Below are positions 52,892 to 61,890 of a stretch of 64,000 nucleotides of DNA, piece after piece. The notes under the pieces were generated by a model. It had not been told where the DNA came from and ran no database searches. It saw only the letters and a list, made by a program, of their open reading frames with translations. Numbering within the stretch: the stretch's first letter is position 1; each line of letters begins with the position of its first letter. The stretch lies in assembly GCA_029864565.1 (NCBI GenBank), contig JAOTTD010000009.1, positions 1 through 64,000 on the forward strand, written 5' to 3'. The translations under genes were made by a program, and so were the position numbers. The DNA comes from Thermoplasmata archaeon (GTDB lineage Archaea; Thermoplasmatota; Thermoplasmata; UBA10834).

Positions 52892-53286
52892 CGTCCACGC
52901 TGAAGAACGACTACGGCTTATACCTTTGCCACGACCAGCTTGCTGCCGCCCTGTGACAATCGACCTAGTCTCTGTACTCGACGCACCACACGCTACTGGA
53001 CTAAGAACGCTAGACCGACGTGGTCTCTAATCCAGCAGGGTCCACCTAAACGTCTGGCACGGTCGCAAAAGGTACATTTTCTGCCGTTTCTTGCATCTGG
53101 ATACGTTGATTTCGGACCGCCTCGAAAGCCTTGCATTGGTCGCCCAAATTGACTCCGATATATCGCAGGGTCATCTCGGTAGATTCGTGATTGCTGCAGG
53201 GTCGTTTGGATTGGCCATAGACCGTACAAGAATACATCGTCTGATGCTCAGACCCAGCATTCTAATATACTCTAGGCAGGATACAT
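52892..53286. other. Intergenic region with recombinase relic
   Basis: 395 bases. The left end is the GNAT promoter. The middle holds the minus-strand tyrosine-recombinase fragment listed separately. The right end carries TCTAATATAC (53261-53270), a possible TATA element for the gene at 53287. Nothing else was recognised. Confidence 0.5.
53046..53250 (-). pseudogene. C-terminal relic of a tyrosine recombinase/integrase
   Basis: On the minus strand the frame ending at 53046 reads CSNHESTEMTLRYIGVNLGD, matching the end of phage-type integrases. NHES is the H/W box and the tyrosine of TLRYIGV is the expected nucleophile. The upstream part that should carry the HxLR box is missing or frameshifted; a neighbouring frame shows SIRRC. 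The fragment is about 63 codons. It marks the edge of an accessory stretch (to about 55.6 kb). Confidence 0.6.
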
Positions 53287-54687
53287 ATGGGCGTGGGAAC
53301 CCGAGTAGGAATTCTGCTTGCATTATCTGTCATCATGATGTTCGTCATGCCCTTGTTCTCCGTGCCCGTGGCCGGTGATGGGCTCGCCTCACGATACGAT
53401 ACTGCGCGTGATGCTTGGTACACTCTCGCAGAGAGGGACCAGTTCTGCATAATCAACTATGACGACGGGATTGAGAAGATGATCGTTCAGATACAACTGG
53501 ACGGTTCTGAATTGCGCTCGTCTGAGAAGATAGCTTGGTTGTTCCCCATACCTGCGCTACCTGAGAGTGTGTCTCTCAGACACTTTCGGGTAATTCCGAG
53601 ATTCGATGGCTATTCGTTGGGCTCGGCCGTTCTGGAGAAGGTTGCGGATAGCACGTCCTGGAGTTTCGCATTTGGCACACAGCTGTACACTGCGCCCGCT
53701 CTTGGCTACTACGCGACATTGGGATTTGGCGGCTCCAGTGGTATAGAGGATTCCGTTGAGAGTTACGCCATATTGAACCAGTACGGCGTCACTACCGAGG
53801 TCTTGGCCGTGGACAGCTCAGAAGCGCTAGGCGTCTATCTGACTTCGAAGGAGTTGGCATTACCTGAAGAGGCGGAGCTTGCCATTGAGAATTATCTGGA
53901 TGGTGACTACTCCTTTGTATTGTCTTGGGTATCCAGCGTTTCGTCCTTTCTTACACAGGCCTTCAAGATACCGGGAACGGACACCTACTCTCTGGGTATC
54001 GGCGTTGAATTTCCGTGCGATGGCATCTTCTTCCCGCTTGAGATGACAAGTGCATACGATACGCTCGAGATACCCATAACCGTGCAGGTTCTCGACCATG
54101 TGACTCCAGACGAGTACCCATCCGGAGGGAATCTCGACTTCTCATGCAAATACCGGGTCCAGGACACCTTCCGTCCTACGGAATTCCTAGAGAAATACAT
54201 AGAGGAATTCGATTATTTCTTCGCCGAGCAGATCGCCGCGAACGATGGTTCATTATTCCTTAAATCGGTCGATTACACAGTCGTTAGGTTCGACGGTCCG
54301 GCTGGGGAACTCACCGAGGATCTCTGGCTGTCCGATTCACGGCCTTTAAGCGTCTCGTCGCTACAGTTCGTTGGCGACCACCCTTGGTTGGTGGTGTTGG
54401 CCGTGTTCATATTGGTTTCATGCATATCCAGCCTGGTCGCGTGTGTAATCATCTTCGGCTGGAATGCGCGACTAACTCGGACATACATTATTCTCGGCGC
54501 TGCAAATCTCTTCTCCATTGCAGGATACTACTTCGCATATGACGCGGTGACGCCTAGGCTCGAGAGAGAGAATGTCAACACTGAACGAAAGGGATGGAGG
54601 TTGATGTTGCTGTTCTCGGGATTGTTCATCTATCAGCTTGGGTTCGTCTACTTCGTGTTCTTCTATCGCCCGACGGTGGGAATGTGA
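53287..54687 (+). CDS. Secreted/membrane DUF2330-like protein
   Basis: 466 residues. A signal peptide (about 1-30, LLALSVIMMFVMPLFSVPVAG) precedes an extracellular domain. Its start, QFCIINYDDGIEKMIVQIQL then IAWLFPIPALPES, resembles DUF2330 proteins. Three hydrophobic helices follow near the C-terminus (about 360-385, 395-415, 440-460). The role is unknown. ATG 53287. AT-richer and with different codon flavour from the housekeeping genes, by eye. It is next to the recombinase relic. Confidence 0.7.
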   Translation: MGVGTRVGILLALSVIMMFVMPLFSVPVAGDGLASRYDTARDAWYTLAERDQFCIINYDDGIEKMIVQIQLDGSELRSSEKIAWLFPIPALPESVSLRHFRVIPRFDGYSLGSAVLEKVADSTSWSFAFGTQLYTAPALGYYATLGFGGSSGIEDSVESYAILNQYGVTTEVLAVDSSEALGVYLTSKELALPEEAELAIENYLDGDYSFVLSWVSSVSSFLTQAFKIPGTDTYSLGIGVEFPCDGIFFPLEMTSAYDTLEIPITVQVLDHVTPDEYPSGGNLDFSCKYRVQDTFRPTEFLEKYIEEFDYFFAEQIAANDGSLFLKSVDYTVVRFDGPAGELTEDLWLSDSRPLSVSSLQFVGDHPWLVVLAVFILVSCISSLVACVIIFGWNARLTRTYIILGAANLFSIAGYYFAYDAVTPRLERENVNTERKGWRLMLLFSGLFIYQLGFVYFVFFYRPTVGM

Positions 54688-54838
54688 ATCGCAGAAGACC
54701 AACGTAGGTCCGCCGGGGTGGATGGATCAGGTAGGAAACACAACCTGAGTTATGTTATGCGAGGTAGGCAACGTGAAGGGGCTTCTGGCGGAAGCCCTTA
54801 GGCAATCGAAGGCGATTCAACCAACAGAGGGCCTGGCT

Positions 54839-55021
54839 ATGATTAAGATTCTTTACATCACTGGATTGGTGATTTGTGGAATCGCCGCAGGGTTACTGTT
54901 GATGGGTAAGATTGAATCTGGTGTGGCAGCACTTGTGGGCATTGTCGGGATCGGTTTGATGGGTTCATCTGGATTGACCGTTTTTCTGCTCCCACTATGT
55001 CGCCGTGAGAGAAGACCATAG
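54839..55021 (+). CDS. Small two-helix membrane protein
   Basis: 60 residues from ATG 54839: two hydrophobic segments (ILYITGLVICGIAAGLLLMG and VAALVGIVGIGLMGSSGLTV) and a basic end CRRERRP. No family recognised. An earlier in-frame start at 54752 would add 29 residues spanning a hairpin (GGGCTTC/GAAGCCC, 54779-54797), so the shorter form is preferred. It is likely co-transcribed with the next small gene, 7 bases downstream. Confidence 0.5.
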   Translation: MIKILYITGLVICGIAAGLLLMGKIESGVAALVGIVGIGLMGSSGLTVFLLPLCRRERRP

Positions 55022-55499
55022 GGGCGGAATGCCAGAGAAAGAGCCATATGGGCGGGAGAATAATGCGGGGTGGGTGCTAAGTGTGGATTTCAAATACACT
55101 CTGGTAGGAGACCCGGCTGAGAGACTCGCGACAATCAAGCGGAAAGCAGCTCAGAAGTTCGTGACCTTCGTGGGGGATTTGTCTGAAGGAACCTTTTCAG
55201 GAGACATGCCGTTGCCGATAATCGGAGATATGACAGTCAGAGGACGTTACAGAATCAACGGCGACCAGATTACTGTGGCGGTATCCGACAAACCGGAGTC
55301 ATACTCTTGGGACAAGGTGGATTTGATGCTCCGAGATTTCATCGAGGGCGACTAAACCGTGAATGAGTTCATCCTATTCTTTACATAAAGAGTCGGGCCA
55401 GCTATGGAATAAGCTCTCGGAAGCCATCTGATTCTTTTCAATCCAGTCGGGGAGAGAAGTATCAGATGCCAAGTGAGAAAAGGCCATAGGGGCGGTAAT
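55005..55499 (+). repeat. Short dispersed motif, three copies
   Basis: A motif of about 23 bases around CCATAGGGGCGG occurs at 55005-55027 and 55473-55495 (21 of 23 identical). A looser copy is at 55035-55058 (CCATATGGGCGG). Copy three follows an ATG CCA like that of the 55029 gene but is closed by stops, so it may be a decayed duplication. The 277-base gap after 55355 holds nothing else recognised. Confidence 0.4.
55029..55355 (+). CDS. Small soluble protein, unknown
   Basis: 108 residues: a polar N-terminus (MPEKEPYGRENN), then a compact alpha/beta domain (WVLSVDFKYTLVG, KFVTFVGDLSEGTFSG, MTVRGRYRINGDQITVAVSD). It has no membrane segment and I do not recognise a family. ATG 55029; a GTG at 55005 is possible. 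Its first bases belong to a short repeated motif in this region. Orphan gene of the accessory stretch. Confidence 0.5.
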   Translation: MPEKEPYGRENNAGWVLSVDFKYTLVGDPAERLATIKRKAAQKFVTFVGDLSEGTFSGDMPLPIIGDMTVRGRYRINGDQITVAVSDKPESYSWDKVDLMLRDFIEGD

Positions 55500-55632
55500 A
55501 GGAAAGGGGTTTGACTCCGGCCAATTCCCCGCTGATCGAATCCGATCTTCACCTTACTGGTCTTCGCGCTCGTCTATCCGAATTTATGACTTCCTTCAAT
55601 AAATGATGGTCGCTGCCAGACTAGTGTCTCCG

Positions 55633-56166
55633 TCACGCGAAGGCGCCCAAGCATGCGAGCATTACGCCCAACGAAACGAGCGATATGATTGCGTTCGCCA
55701 TGATGTCGTTGTATCTGAAAGGGCCTGAAAACCTGCGCCCGGTGATTGGATGAAGCAGTCTGCAGCCCTGAAAAGTCAGGGCGTCTTCTCCAGCGTGCGC
55801 GAAGGACGCAATGAACACAACGGCCACAGACGTTGTTGCGGCAGAGGAGTCGGAGAATGGGAGATAGGCCCCACGCAAGGCCACCACGAGAATCAGCAAC
55901 CAGGCGAGTGATAACAGCGCCGAGCCCGACAGGCTGTGGGTCCATACGGACCGGTGAGCATTTCTAGACAGAGGCATGAGGAAGACATCGGAGTCCGGCA
56001 GCAATCCCGCAACTGCGCCGATGCAAACTAACTCCGGCCAGCTGCTATCTGCAAGTCTAGAGATGACCGCTCCAATGGCCATCCCGGTGGCCAAATGTGT
56101 CGCCCACTTCGTAAGTGCACCCCAGGAGGCCGATTGGCTCTGCTTTGCAGTGATTGCATGCAACAT
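55633..56166 (-). CDS. DUF457/YdjM-type membrane metal-dependent hydrolase
   Basis: 177 residues from ATG 56166 with four to five membrane helices. The conserved acidic and histidine sites of PF04307 are present: AGLLPDSDVF, RSVWTHSLSGSALL and FAHAGEDALTFQG. Family members are thought to be membrane-bound hydrolases acting on lipids or phosphoesters. The frame extends to 56268 without homology. It is divergent from the M42 peptidase gene. Confidence 0.78.
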   Translation of the reverse strand: MLHAITAKQSQSASWGALTKWATHLATGMAIGAVISRLADSSWPELVCIGAVAGLLPDSDVFLMPLSRNAHRSVWTHSLSGSALLSLAWLLILVVALRGAYLPFSDSSAATTSVAVVFIASFAHAGEDALTFQGCRLLHPITGRRFSGPFRYNDIMANAIISLVSLGVMLACLGAFA

Positions 56167-56211
56167 TATTGAATCTTGTCCTGGCGTTCGCAGGAGCGAA
56201 CAGACAGCAAA

Positions 56212-56222
56212 TGTTATTAATC
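56212..56222 (+). promoter_or_regulatory. TATA element between DUF457 and M42 genes
   Basis: TGTTATTAATC, about 44 nt before ATG 56261. Being nearly symmetric (ATTAAT), it may serve both divergent genes. Confidence 0.4.
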
Positions 56223-56260
56223 GCAACCCTGATTGCTCGGTAAAGAAGGTGGTGGACCAC

Positions 56261-57379
56261 ATGGACAAAAAGAGTCTGGCATTTCTCGAGAAGCTTACGA
56301 ACAGCTTCGGACCAGCGGGGTTCGAGAAGGAACCAACACGAATCGTAAGGGATTATGTGAAGAGATACTCGGATGCGACCTCGACCGATGGATTGGGATC
56401 ACTACTGTTCACGAAGAAGGGGACATCAGAGACTCCCGTCGTCCTAATTCCAGGTCATGTGGACGAGGTTGGATTCATTGTGTCATCAATCAACAAGCTT
56501 GGCTACCTGACGTTCAACCCACTCGGTGGATGGTTCGACCAGGTGTTGTTGGGACAGCGCGTAAAGGTCAGGACATCCAAAGGACTCATCCCGGGAATCA
56601 TAGCCGCCAAGCCGCCTCACCTGCTTCCGACTGAGGAGAGGTCGAAGGTGGTCGTGAAGGACAAGATGTTCATCGACATCGGCGCCTCCAACGAGGAGGA
56701 GGCCAAGGAAATGGGCATCAGGATCGGCAACCCAGTGATGCCGGATTCGACGTTCTCCACGATTGACAAGAAGGTATTCAGCAAAGGCAAGAGGAAGGGC
56801 TCCGACACGATCGCCATCGGCAAAGCGTTCGACGACCGCATAGGCGCGTTCATTGCAGCGGAGGTTGTGAAGACTCTGAAGGAGAAGAGGATCGCCCATC
56901 CGAACACCGTAGTTGGTGCCGCTACGACACAGGAGGAGGTTGGGCTAAGAGGGGCACGCACAACTGCGTACGTCGTCAAACCAGATGTCTGCCTTACACT
57001 TGAAGTTGATATCGCTGGGGACGTGCCGGGCATCGAGGCGAACGAGGCGCCAACGAAGATGGGCATGGGACCATCGATAACGACCTACGATTCATCGATG
57101 ATACCAAACCAGGAGCTGCTAGAGTTCGTCATTTCCGCTGCCGACAAGGCGAAGATCCCTCACCAGCTCTCGCAGATGGCGAGAGGAGGCACCGATGCGG
57201 GGATCATCCATATATCGAATGCCGGATGCCCGAGCCTGGTGATAGGCGTGCCCACGAGGCACATACATGCCCATGCGGGCATGCTAAGCCTCACCGATAC
57301 GGAGAACGCGGTCAAGCTGCTGGTCGAAGTCGTCAAGAAGCTGGACAAGAAGAAGGTCGCTAGTTTCACCGAGGTATAG
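56261..57379 (+). CDS. M42-family (TET) aminopeptidase
   Basis: 372 residues with all metal and catalytic sites: GHVDEVGF, KAFDDRIGAF, TTQEEVGLRGA, TLEVDIAGD and RHIHAHAGM. M42 enzymes form tetrahedral dodecamers that trim N-terminal residues from peptides in the cytosol. ATG 56261 after GGTGGACC. Family specificity (acidic, hydrophobic or basic residues) cannot be read. It may be co-transcribed with the next gene, 19 bases on. Confidence 0.94.
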   Translation: MDKKSLAFLEKLTNSFGPAGFEKEPTRIVRDYVKRYSDATSTDGLGSLLFTKKGTSETPVVLIPGHVDEVGFIVSSINKLGYLTFNPLGGWFDQVLLGQRVKVRTSKGLIPGIIAAKPPHLLPTEERSKVVVKDKMFIDIGASNEEEAKEMGIRIGNPVMPDSTFSTIDKKVFSKGKRKGSDTIAIGKAFDDRIGAFIAAEVVKTLKEKRIAHPNTVVGAATTQEEVGLRGARTTAYVVKPDVCLTLEVDIAGDVPGIEANEAPTKMGMGPSITTYDSSMIPNQELLEFVISAADKAKIPHQLSQMARGGTDAGIIHISNAGCPSLVIGVPTRHIHAHAGMLSLTDTENAVKLLVEVVKKLDKKKVASFTEV

Positions 57380-57398
57380 GCATCGAGAGTGTGCTTGC

Positions 57399-58010
57399 AT
57401 GCAAAAGGCCATCGATCCCGCCCTTTACAGAGACCTATCCGAATCGAAGGCGGCTCTTGCGAGACACGGCATAGTTATCATACGTTCGATTGAGGCCGAT
57501 CTCGGACCCGCCATGATTTCCGCGACCAGGGATTCCATATCCGCATCGCCGGAGGCTTTGAGCGGAATGAGCGATGAGGAACTCGACGAGTTCATGGAAG
57601 GGTTGAGAAAGACGGCGATGAAATCCGCCAAGGACCTGCGGGTGTTGTACATCAGGTTGCTCGCCCAGCTGGGAACCGAGTACATAGGCGATCTGGTGAA
57701 GGAGCTGGACGGTATAGAGAAGCTGTTCACCTGGGAGAGGGTCTCGAAGTCGGTGGATCCAATCAACAAGCGCCTTGCCAAGGCAGGCTTCCGGCCAATG
57801 CGGCTGCCTCATGCGGAAGCCGTCTCGGCATCGTTCGCTCTGGAACTGAACGAGAGATGGCCAACGGCCTTCGATAGATTCAAAGGCCTGGCTTGCGAGG
57901 CTGCGAAGAAGCTGGAAGGCGATAGGACAAAGACTACGCCAAAGAAGAAGTCGAAGAAGAAGACCACCCCTAAGAAGACGAAGAAGAGTGGGAATTCTAA
58001 GAAGGGTTGA
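57399..58010 (+). CDS. Helical protein with lysine-rich tail
   Basis: 203 residues, no family recognised. The first 170 residues look all-helical (RKTAMKSAKDLRVLYIRLLA and similar). The last 30 are almost only lysine, threonine, proline and serine (TPKKKSKKKTTPKKTKK), a tail like those that bind nucleic acid. It is cytoplasmic. It sits between an M42 peptidase and dcd, six bases from the latter, so it is probably in their operon. Confidence 0.6.
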   Translation: MQKAIDPALYRDLSESKAALARHGIVIIRSIEADLGPAMISATRDSISASPEALSGMSDEELDEFMEGLRKTAMKSAKDLRVLYIRLLAQLGTEYIGDLVKELDGIEKLFTWERVSKSVDPINKRLAKAGFRPMRLPHAEAVSASFALELNERWPTAFDRFKGLACEAAKKLEGDRTKTTPKKKSKKKTTPKKTKKSGNSKKG

Positions 58011-58016
58011 ACCGGA

Positions 58017-58529
58017 ATGGCAGTCCTGTCGGATTCCGACATTGTCAGCCTGCTCAAAGAGGGTTCACTGAGGATTGGAGGATTCTGTGAGCAGAACCTC
58101 ACTCCCAATGGCTATGATGTCACCATTGAGGAGATATGGATACCTGCCAAGGATTCGCGATTCAAAGAGGGCATAGCGGAGATCCCTGGACAGGAATGGT
58201 TCGTCGTCGGCACAAAAGAGTTCCTGGAGCTGCCGGCCGACATCGTTGGGGGAATCTGGATAAGGACCACCTGGGTGAGGAAAGGCATACTGTCCTCTTT
58301 TGGACGAATAGATGCAGGATTCAATGGGAATTTGACCTTTTCGGCATTCAATGCGTCCGCCGAGCCCGTAGCCGTCCCGATAGGCGAGAGGTTCGCCCAA
58401 GTAGTCTTCGAAGAGATGCGCTCTGCTGCGTCTGAAAGCTACGACAAACGGTCCGGCAACTATCAGGGGCAGAGAGGCATAACGCTTGCGCCCGCGGACC
58501 GTCAGAGGAACGACAGGTCGAAGCCATAG
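58017..58529 (+). CDS. dcd: dCTP deaminase / dUTPase family
   Basis: 170 residues: LSDSDIVSLLKEGSLRI, NGYDVTIEEI, ADIVGGIWIRTTWVRKG, the catalytic-loop motif FGRIDAGFNGNLTF and the C-terminal KRSGNYQGQRG. It deaminates dCTP, and possibly hydrolyses dUTP, to supply dUMP for thymidylate. ATG 58017. Its 3' end overlaps the convergent trm5 gene by 28 bases. Confidence 0.9.
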   Translation: MAVLSDSDIVSLLKEGSLRIGGFCEQNLTPNGYDVTIEEIWIPAKDSRFKEGIAEIPGQEWFVVGTKEFLELPADIVGGIWIRTTWVRKGILSSFGRIDAGFNGNLTFSAFNASAEPVAVPIGERFAQVVFEEMRSAASESYDKRSGNYQGQRGITLAPADRQRNDRSKP

Positions 58530-59506
58530 AAGTTGAGAGAGGGAGAGTAACTCTTGACCTTTCGCCTCGCAAGAGGCTTGATGGCCCGGCCCTCCCTTAC
58601 TGCGACGGACCTCATGTCGTCTATCCGCTTCTCGATATCTGGCTCCTCCATTATCTCGTAGAAGTGTATCACTCCACCTGGCCTCAGCGCTCGGATGGCC
58701 TCTGGGAGGAAATCGTAGGCGCTGTGAGGGAGGTTCATGATTATCCTGTCCGCTTGTCCAAGCTTCGCAATCTCTTCCCGCGCGTCACCGTGCACGGACC
58801 TCAAACCACTCGCCTTGTTCAACTTGATGTTCTCCTCCAGATATCTGACCGCATCGGGATTGGAGTCAATGGCGTAGACCATCTTCGGCGTGCGCGTCTT
58901 TGCGATGAGAATGGAAAAGGGCCCTACGCCAGCGAACATGTCGATCACCACCTCGCCCGCAGCAACCTGCTCAGCTACGATTACCCGTTCTGTCGCCAGC
59001 CTCGGGGAGAAGAATACTTTCGCAACATCCAACTTGAACATCAGGCCGTACTCGCGATGAGTGGTCTCCGTCGATTTGTCGCCGGCCACCACCTTCACCC
59101 TCCTTGTACGGAATTCGTCCACCACGCCTGCGTCCATGCACACCGTACGCACGGACTTCTGCGCACCAATGATAGCCTGCCCAATCTCCCCGGCGAACGG
59201 AAGCGCCTCGTCGGCAATCTTTACGATGGCTATTGAGCCTAGGACATCGAACGAGGACGGGAGGTATCTGCGGAGCTCGTCTGGCATGTCGACGAGAACC
59301 CTGAAGTCCTTGATCTGATCCTCAATCTCCTCGAAATCGCGTGTCTCAATAGGGTAGCCCACGTCGAGCCTCTGCGACACAGGGAGGTAGACATTCTTCG
59401 CGTCGGCCCGTATCTGAAGCCCCCTCCTGAGAATCCCCTTGGAAGCGAGTCTGAGCCTTATCGGCTCCGCCTTTTTCTTCGGTACAACGACGCAGAGAGA
59501 CTTCAT
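58502..59506 (-). CDS. trm5: tRNA (guanine37-N1)-methyltransferase
   Basis: 334 residues. Trm5 domains are present: D1/D2 with [12 protein letters not shown] and a class I SAM domain with [34 protein letters not shown] and the catalytic [10 protein letters not shown]. It methylates G37 of tRNA, preventing frameshifting. ATG 59506. Convergent overlap with dcd. Confidence 0.95.
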   Translation of the reverse strand: MKSLCVVVPKKKAEPIRLRLASKGILRRGLQIRADAKNVYLPVSQRLDVGYPIETRDFEEIEDQIKDFRVLVDMPDELRRYLPSSFDVLGSIAIVKIADEALPFAGEIGQAIIGAQKSVRTVCMDAGVVDEFRTRRVKVVAGDKSTETTHREYGLMFKLDVAKVFFSPRLATERVIVAEQVAAGEVVIDMFAGVGPFSILIAKTRTPKMVYAIDSNPDAVRYLEENIKLNKASGLRSVHGDAREEIAKLGQADRIIMNLPHSAYDFLPEAIRALRPGGVIHFYEIMEEPDIEKRIDDMRSVAVREGRAIKPLARRKVKSYSPSLNFYGFDLSFL

Positions 59507-59606
59507 GCACGCAAGAAATCAGCATCTGAGATAGATAAGGACTGGGGTCGTCAGAGCGGCAGAAGAGTACAATTACCTATGCCAGCAATCCCCATGACGG
59601 ATTCGG

Positions 59607-60401
59607 ATGGTGGCTGAGAAGGACAGAAGGTTGACGCTCATTGGCCTGGGCCTTTGTGACGAGAAGGACTTGACAGCTCGTGGGATGGAAGAGATACGAG
59701 AAGCGAACTCCGTCTTTGCGGAACACTACACATCGACTCTTTCGAAGGGCTCGATCTCCAGGCTTGAAAGGGCCGTTGGAAGAAAGATCGTGATGCTCAC
59801 AAGGGAAGAAGTCGAAAATGGCACGCGCATAATCGAATCGTGCAGAGAGGGGCGAGTAGCCTTCCTTGTGGCAGGAGATCCGATGACTGCCACAACGCAT
59901 GTCGACCTTAGACTGCGTGCAGCTAGAGAATCGATAGAGACGGCAATCATCCACGCCTCATCCGTGCTTACCGCCGTGCCTGGGCTCCTCGGACTTCAGC
60001 ACTACAAACTCGGCAGAACGACCACTTTGCCCTTTCCTCAAGAAGGTTATCTCCCGACCAGCCCGTACGAGATCATCATCAACAACCTCGACAGAGGGCT
60101 CCATTCGCTTGTATTGCTAGATATCGATTCCGAAAACAATCGCTACATGACCGCTAACGAGGGGATGAGCGTCCTTGAAGAGATGGCGAAGAAGCGCGGC
60201 GATCCCGGGAGAATAGACGACGACACGCTTGTCGCGGTCGTCGCCAGAGCGGGCTGGCCAGATTGCATCGTGGCCGCTGGAAAGCTGGGAGAGATGCGCA
60301 CCCGCACTTTCGGGTCGCCGCCGCATACGTTGGTCGTTCCAGGGCAGCTCCATTTCATGGAGGATGAGGCTCTGAGGGCGTTCGCGGGCCTGAACCGCTG
60401 A
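59607..60401 (+). CDS. dphB: Diphthine synthase
   Basis: 264 residues of the SAM-dependent tetrapyrrole-methylase-like family: LTLIGLGLCDEKDLTARGME, AFLVAGDPMTATTHVDL and HASSVLTAVPGLLGLQHYK. It methylates the modified histidine of elongation factor 2 in diphthamide synthesis. ATG 59607 with a TATA-like element near 59571-59580. Monocistronic; the convergent gene ends at a shared hairpin. Confidence 0.95.
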   Translation: MVAEKDRRLTLIGLGLCDEKDLTARGMEEIREANSVFAEHYTSTLSKGSISRLERAVGRKIVMLTREEVENGTRIIESCREGRVAFLVAGDPMTATTHVDLRLRAARESIETAIIHASSVLTAVPGLLGLQHYKLGRTTTLPFPQEGYLPTSPYEIIINNLDRGLHSLVLLDIDSENNRYMTANEGMSVLEEMAKKRGDPGRIDDDTLVAVVARAGWPDCIVAAGKLGEMRTRTFGSPPHTLVVPGQLHFMEDEALRAFAGLNR

Positions 60402-60493
60402 TTCCGTCGATGAGCGGCTTAAGCAGTGGCCGCCACCTCAAGCCGCAAACGGACGGCCGGAACCCACGGCATAAGAACAAAGTAAGGTGTTTT

Positions 60494-60533
60494 GGCCGTC
60501 AGCCTCCACCTGAGAATGTGAAGGCTGGCGGTC
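60494..60533. terminator. Hairpin between convergent genes
   Basis: GGCCGTCAGCCT (60494-60505) pairs with AGGCTGGCGGTC (60522-60533), 12 bp with two G-U pairs. It lies 92 bases after dphB and directly at the end of the minus-strand small gene, so it could end transcription both ways. Confidence 0.45.
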
Positions 60534-60775
60534 TATGGTTTCCCGAGATTCCAGGCTTCGACTGGTGCTGCCACGAGCTCAGTCTCACACTGTGATTCAA
60601 GCAGCGAGATCATCAGTTCGATGGCCTCCAATGCTATCTCACAGTCAGCGTTCGTGAGAGCGTCCACGGCCTTGTCGACCTTGCCCGCGTCCAGCATCTT
60701 GCGAGCGAAGGACTTGGTCAGTGGCGCCAATGAACATGTTCGAAACATCACAAGAGCGGGACAGGCATATCTCAA
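60533..60775 (-). CDS. Small protein downstream of the FtsZ-like gene
   Basis: 80 residues from TTG 60775, or 71 from ATG 60748. Soluble, mostly helical (KSFARKMLDAGKVDKAVDAL, EIALEAIELMISLLESQ). No family recognised. TTG 60775 lies one base after the FtsZ-like stop, fitting the tight coupling seen elsewhere, so it is probably the second gene of that operon. Codon pattern looks genuine. Confidence 0.5.
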   Translation of the reverse strand: MRYACPALVMFRTCSLAPLTKSFARKMLDAGKVDKAVDALTNADCEIALEAIELMISLLESQCETELVAAPVEAWNLGKP

Positions 60776-60776
60776 T

Positions 60777-61706
60777 TCACAACTTATTCATCAGCAGGAG
60801 ACTCAAACGAATGCTATCGCCAAGGCTTTCGTCCCGATAAGTGCCGTGCATGATCTTCGAATCACCGAGCCGCTGTCGGACCCGTTCGATCAATCTTGTC
60901 CGCTCCCTGTCCCATGGATCCGCAGCGGAATAGACCGCAATCGCTGCGATTGTCTCGCTTGTCTCGAAATCAAACCACGGGGAGGTGAAGGCCTCATCTA
61001 CCGCACGCTGCACACGCTCGTCCCCCCTGCCCAACCCTAGGCCGAAACGACCGTAACGAGCTTCACCAACTGCTTGCTTGAGGATTCTCGACCCATTCCT
61101 GTCCAGGACTCGGCAAATGTCCAGCATCGGCCTGTTCATTATCCCGTTCATCACAGCAAATGCCTTAGAGAGCGGCAACGTCGGTGCCAAATCGGAGAGG
61201 GCATCGTTTCCGAAGACTATGCAAGCATCCGTGCTACCGACAATTCTGCGCAGGCATTTCGCAGCGAACTCCCTCCGGCGTTCGCTCTCTGCAGAGAACG
61301 GAGAAGCGACCAGCGCAATGGATAGTGCGCCTTTGCCTTTCGCCAACTGTCCCAGCACCGCAGTCCCCAGGCTGCCGCTGACACCTCCGAGGCCGGCCAG
61401 CAGGAATGCTATATCCGTACCATCAAACAGTCTGTGCATCTCATCGCCGGCGACCGATGGCGATTGGTGTATGATGGCAGGGTCGGCCTGATAGAGCCCG
61501 ATGAGCTTCTGCGGGGTGATAAGTGACTGCACCGCTGCACCGGAACGTTCGAGGTCAGCCTCGGACGTGGAGAAGGCCACAGATGGTATCGCAGAGCGCG
61601 CAATCATGCTGCAACCGGCGCTTCCCACACCGAACGCCTTCGCCCTGGCAAGATTGTCGCTCGATGGCGCGTCAAATGCAATCATTCCATCTGTCATCCC
61701 GGCCAT
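60777..61706 (-). CDS. Divergent FtsZ/tubulin-superfamily protein
   Basis: 309 residues alignable to FtsZ over the whole GTPase core. VGSAGCSMIARSAIP stands for the first glycine loop. AFLLAGLGGVSGSLGTAVLG stands for the tubulin signature, normally GGGTGTG. SIALVASPFSAESERRREFA matches the VTKPFxFEG segment and CIVFGNDALSDL the NdrL helix. Later, GRGDERVQRAVDEAFTSPWFD resembles the T7-side helix. The signature glycines are altered, so GTP hydrolysis or polymerisation may be changed. A minus-strand TATA-like AACATAAATC precedes ATG 61706; ATG 61697 is possible. Confidence 0.75.
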   Translation of the reverse strand: MAGMTDGMIAFDAPSSDNLARAKAFGVGSAGCSMIARSAIPSVAFSTSEADLERSGAAVQSLITPQKLIGLYQADPAIIHQSPSVAGDEMHRLFDGTDIAFLLAGLGGVSGSLGTAVLGQLAKGKGALSIALVASPFSAESERRREFAAKCLRRIVGSTDACIVFGNDALSDLAPTLPLSKAFAVMNGIMNRPMLDICRVLDRNGSRILKQAVGEARYGRFGLGLGRGDERVQRAVDEAFTSPWFDFETSETIAAIAVYSAADPWDRERTRLIERVRQRLGDSKIMHGTYRDESLGDSIRLSLLLMNKL

Positions 61707-61890
61707 CCATGCAGATTCGCCGATTTATGTTTCACGGCAATGTTACATCCGGTTTCCTGCAGGCAATAAGCTCAATACTCTGAGCGGCATTCGAGAGGAA
61801 GGGAAGGACGGGAGCGAACGGGCGCCATGCCAGCATTCGCTCCTCAAACACAATCCCGATCGGAGATGTCTTCCGGAAGGTGAATTCGGC

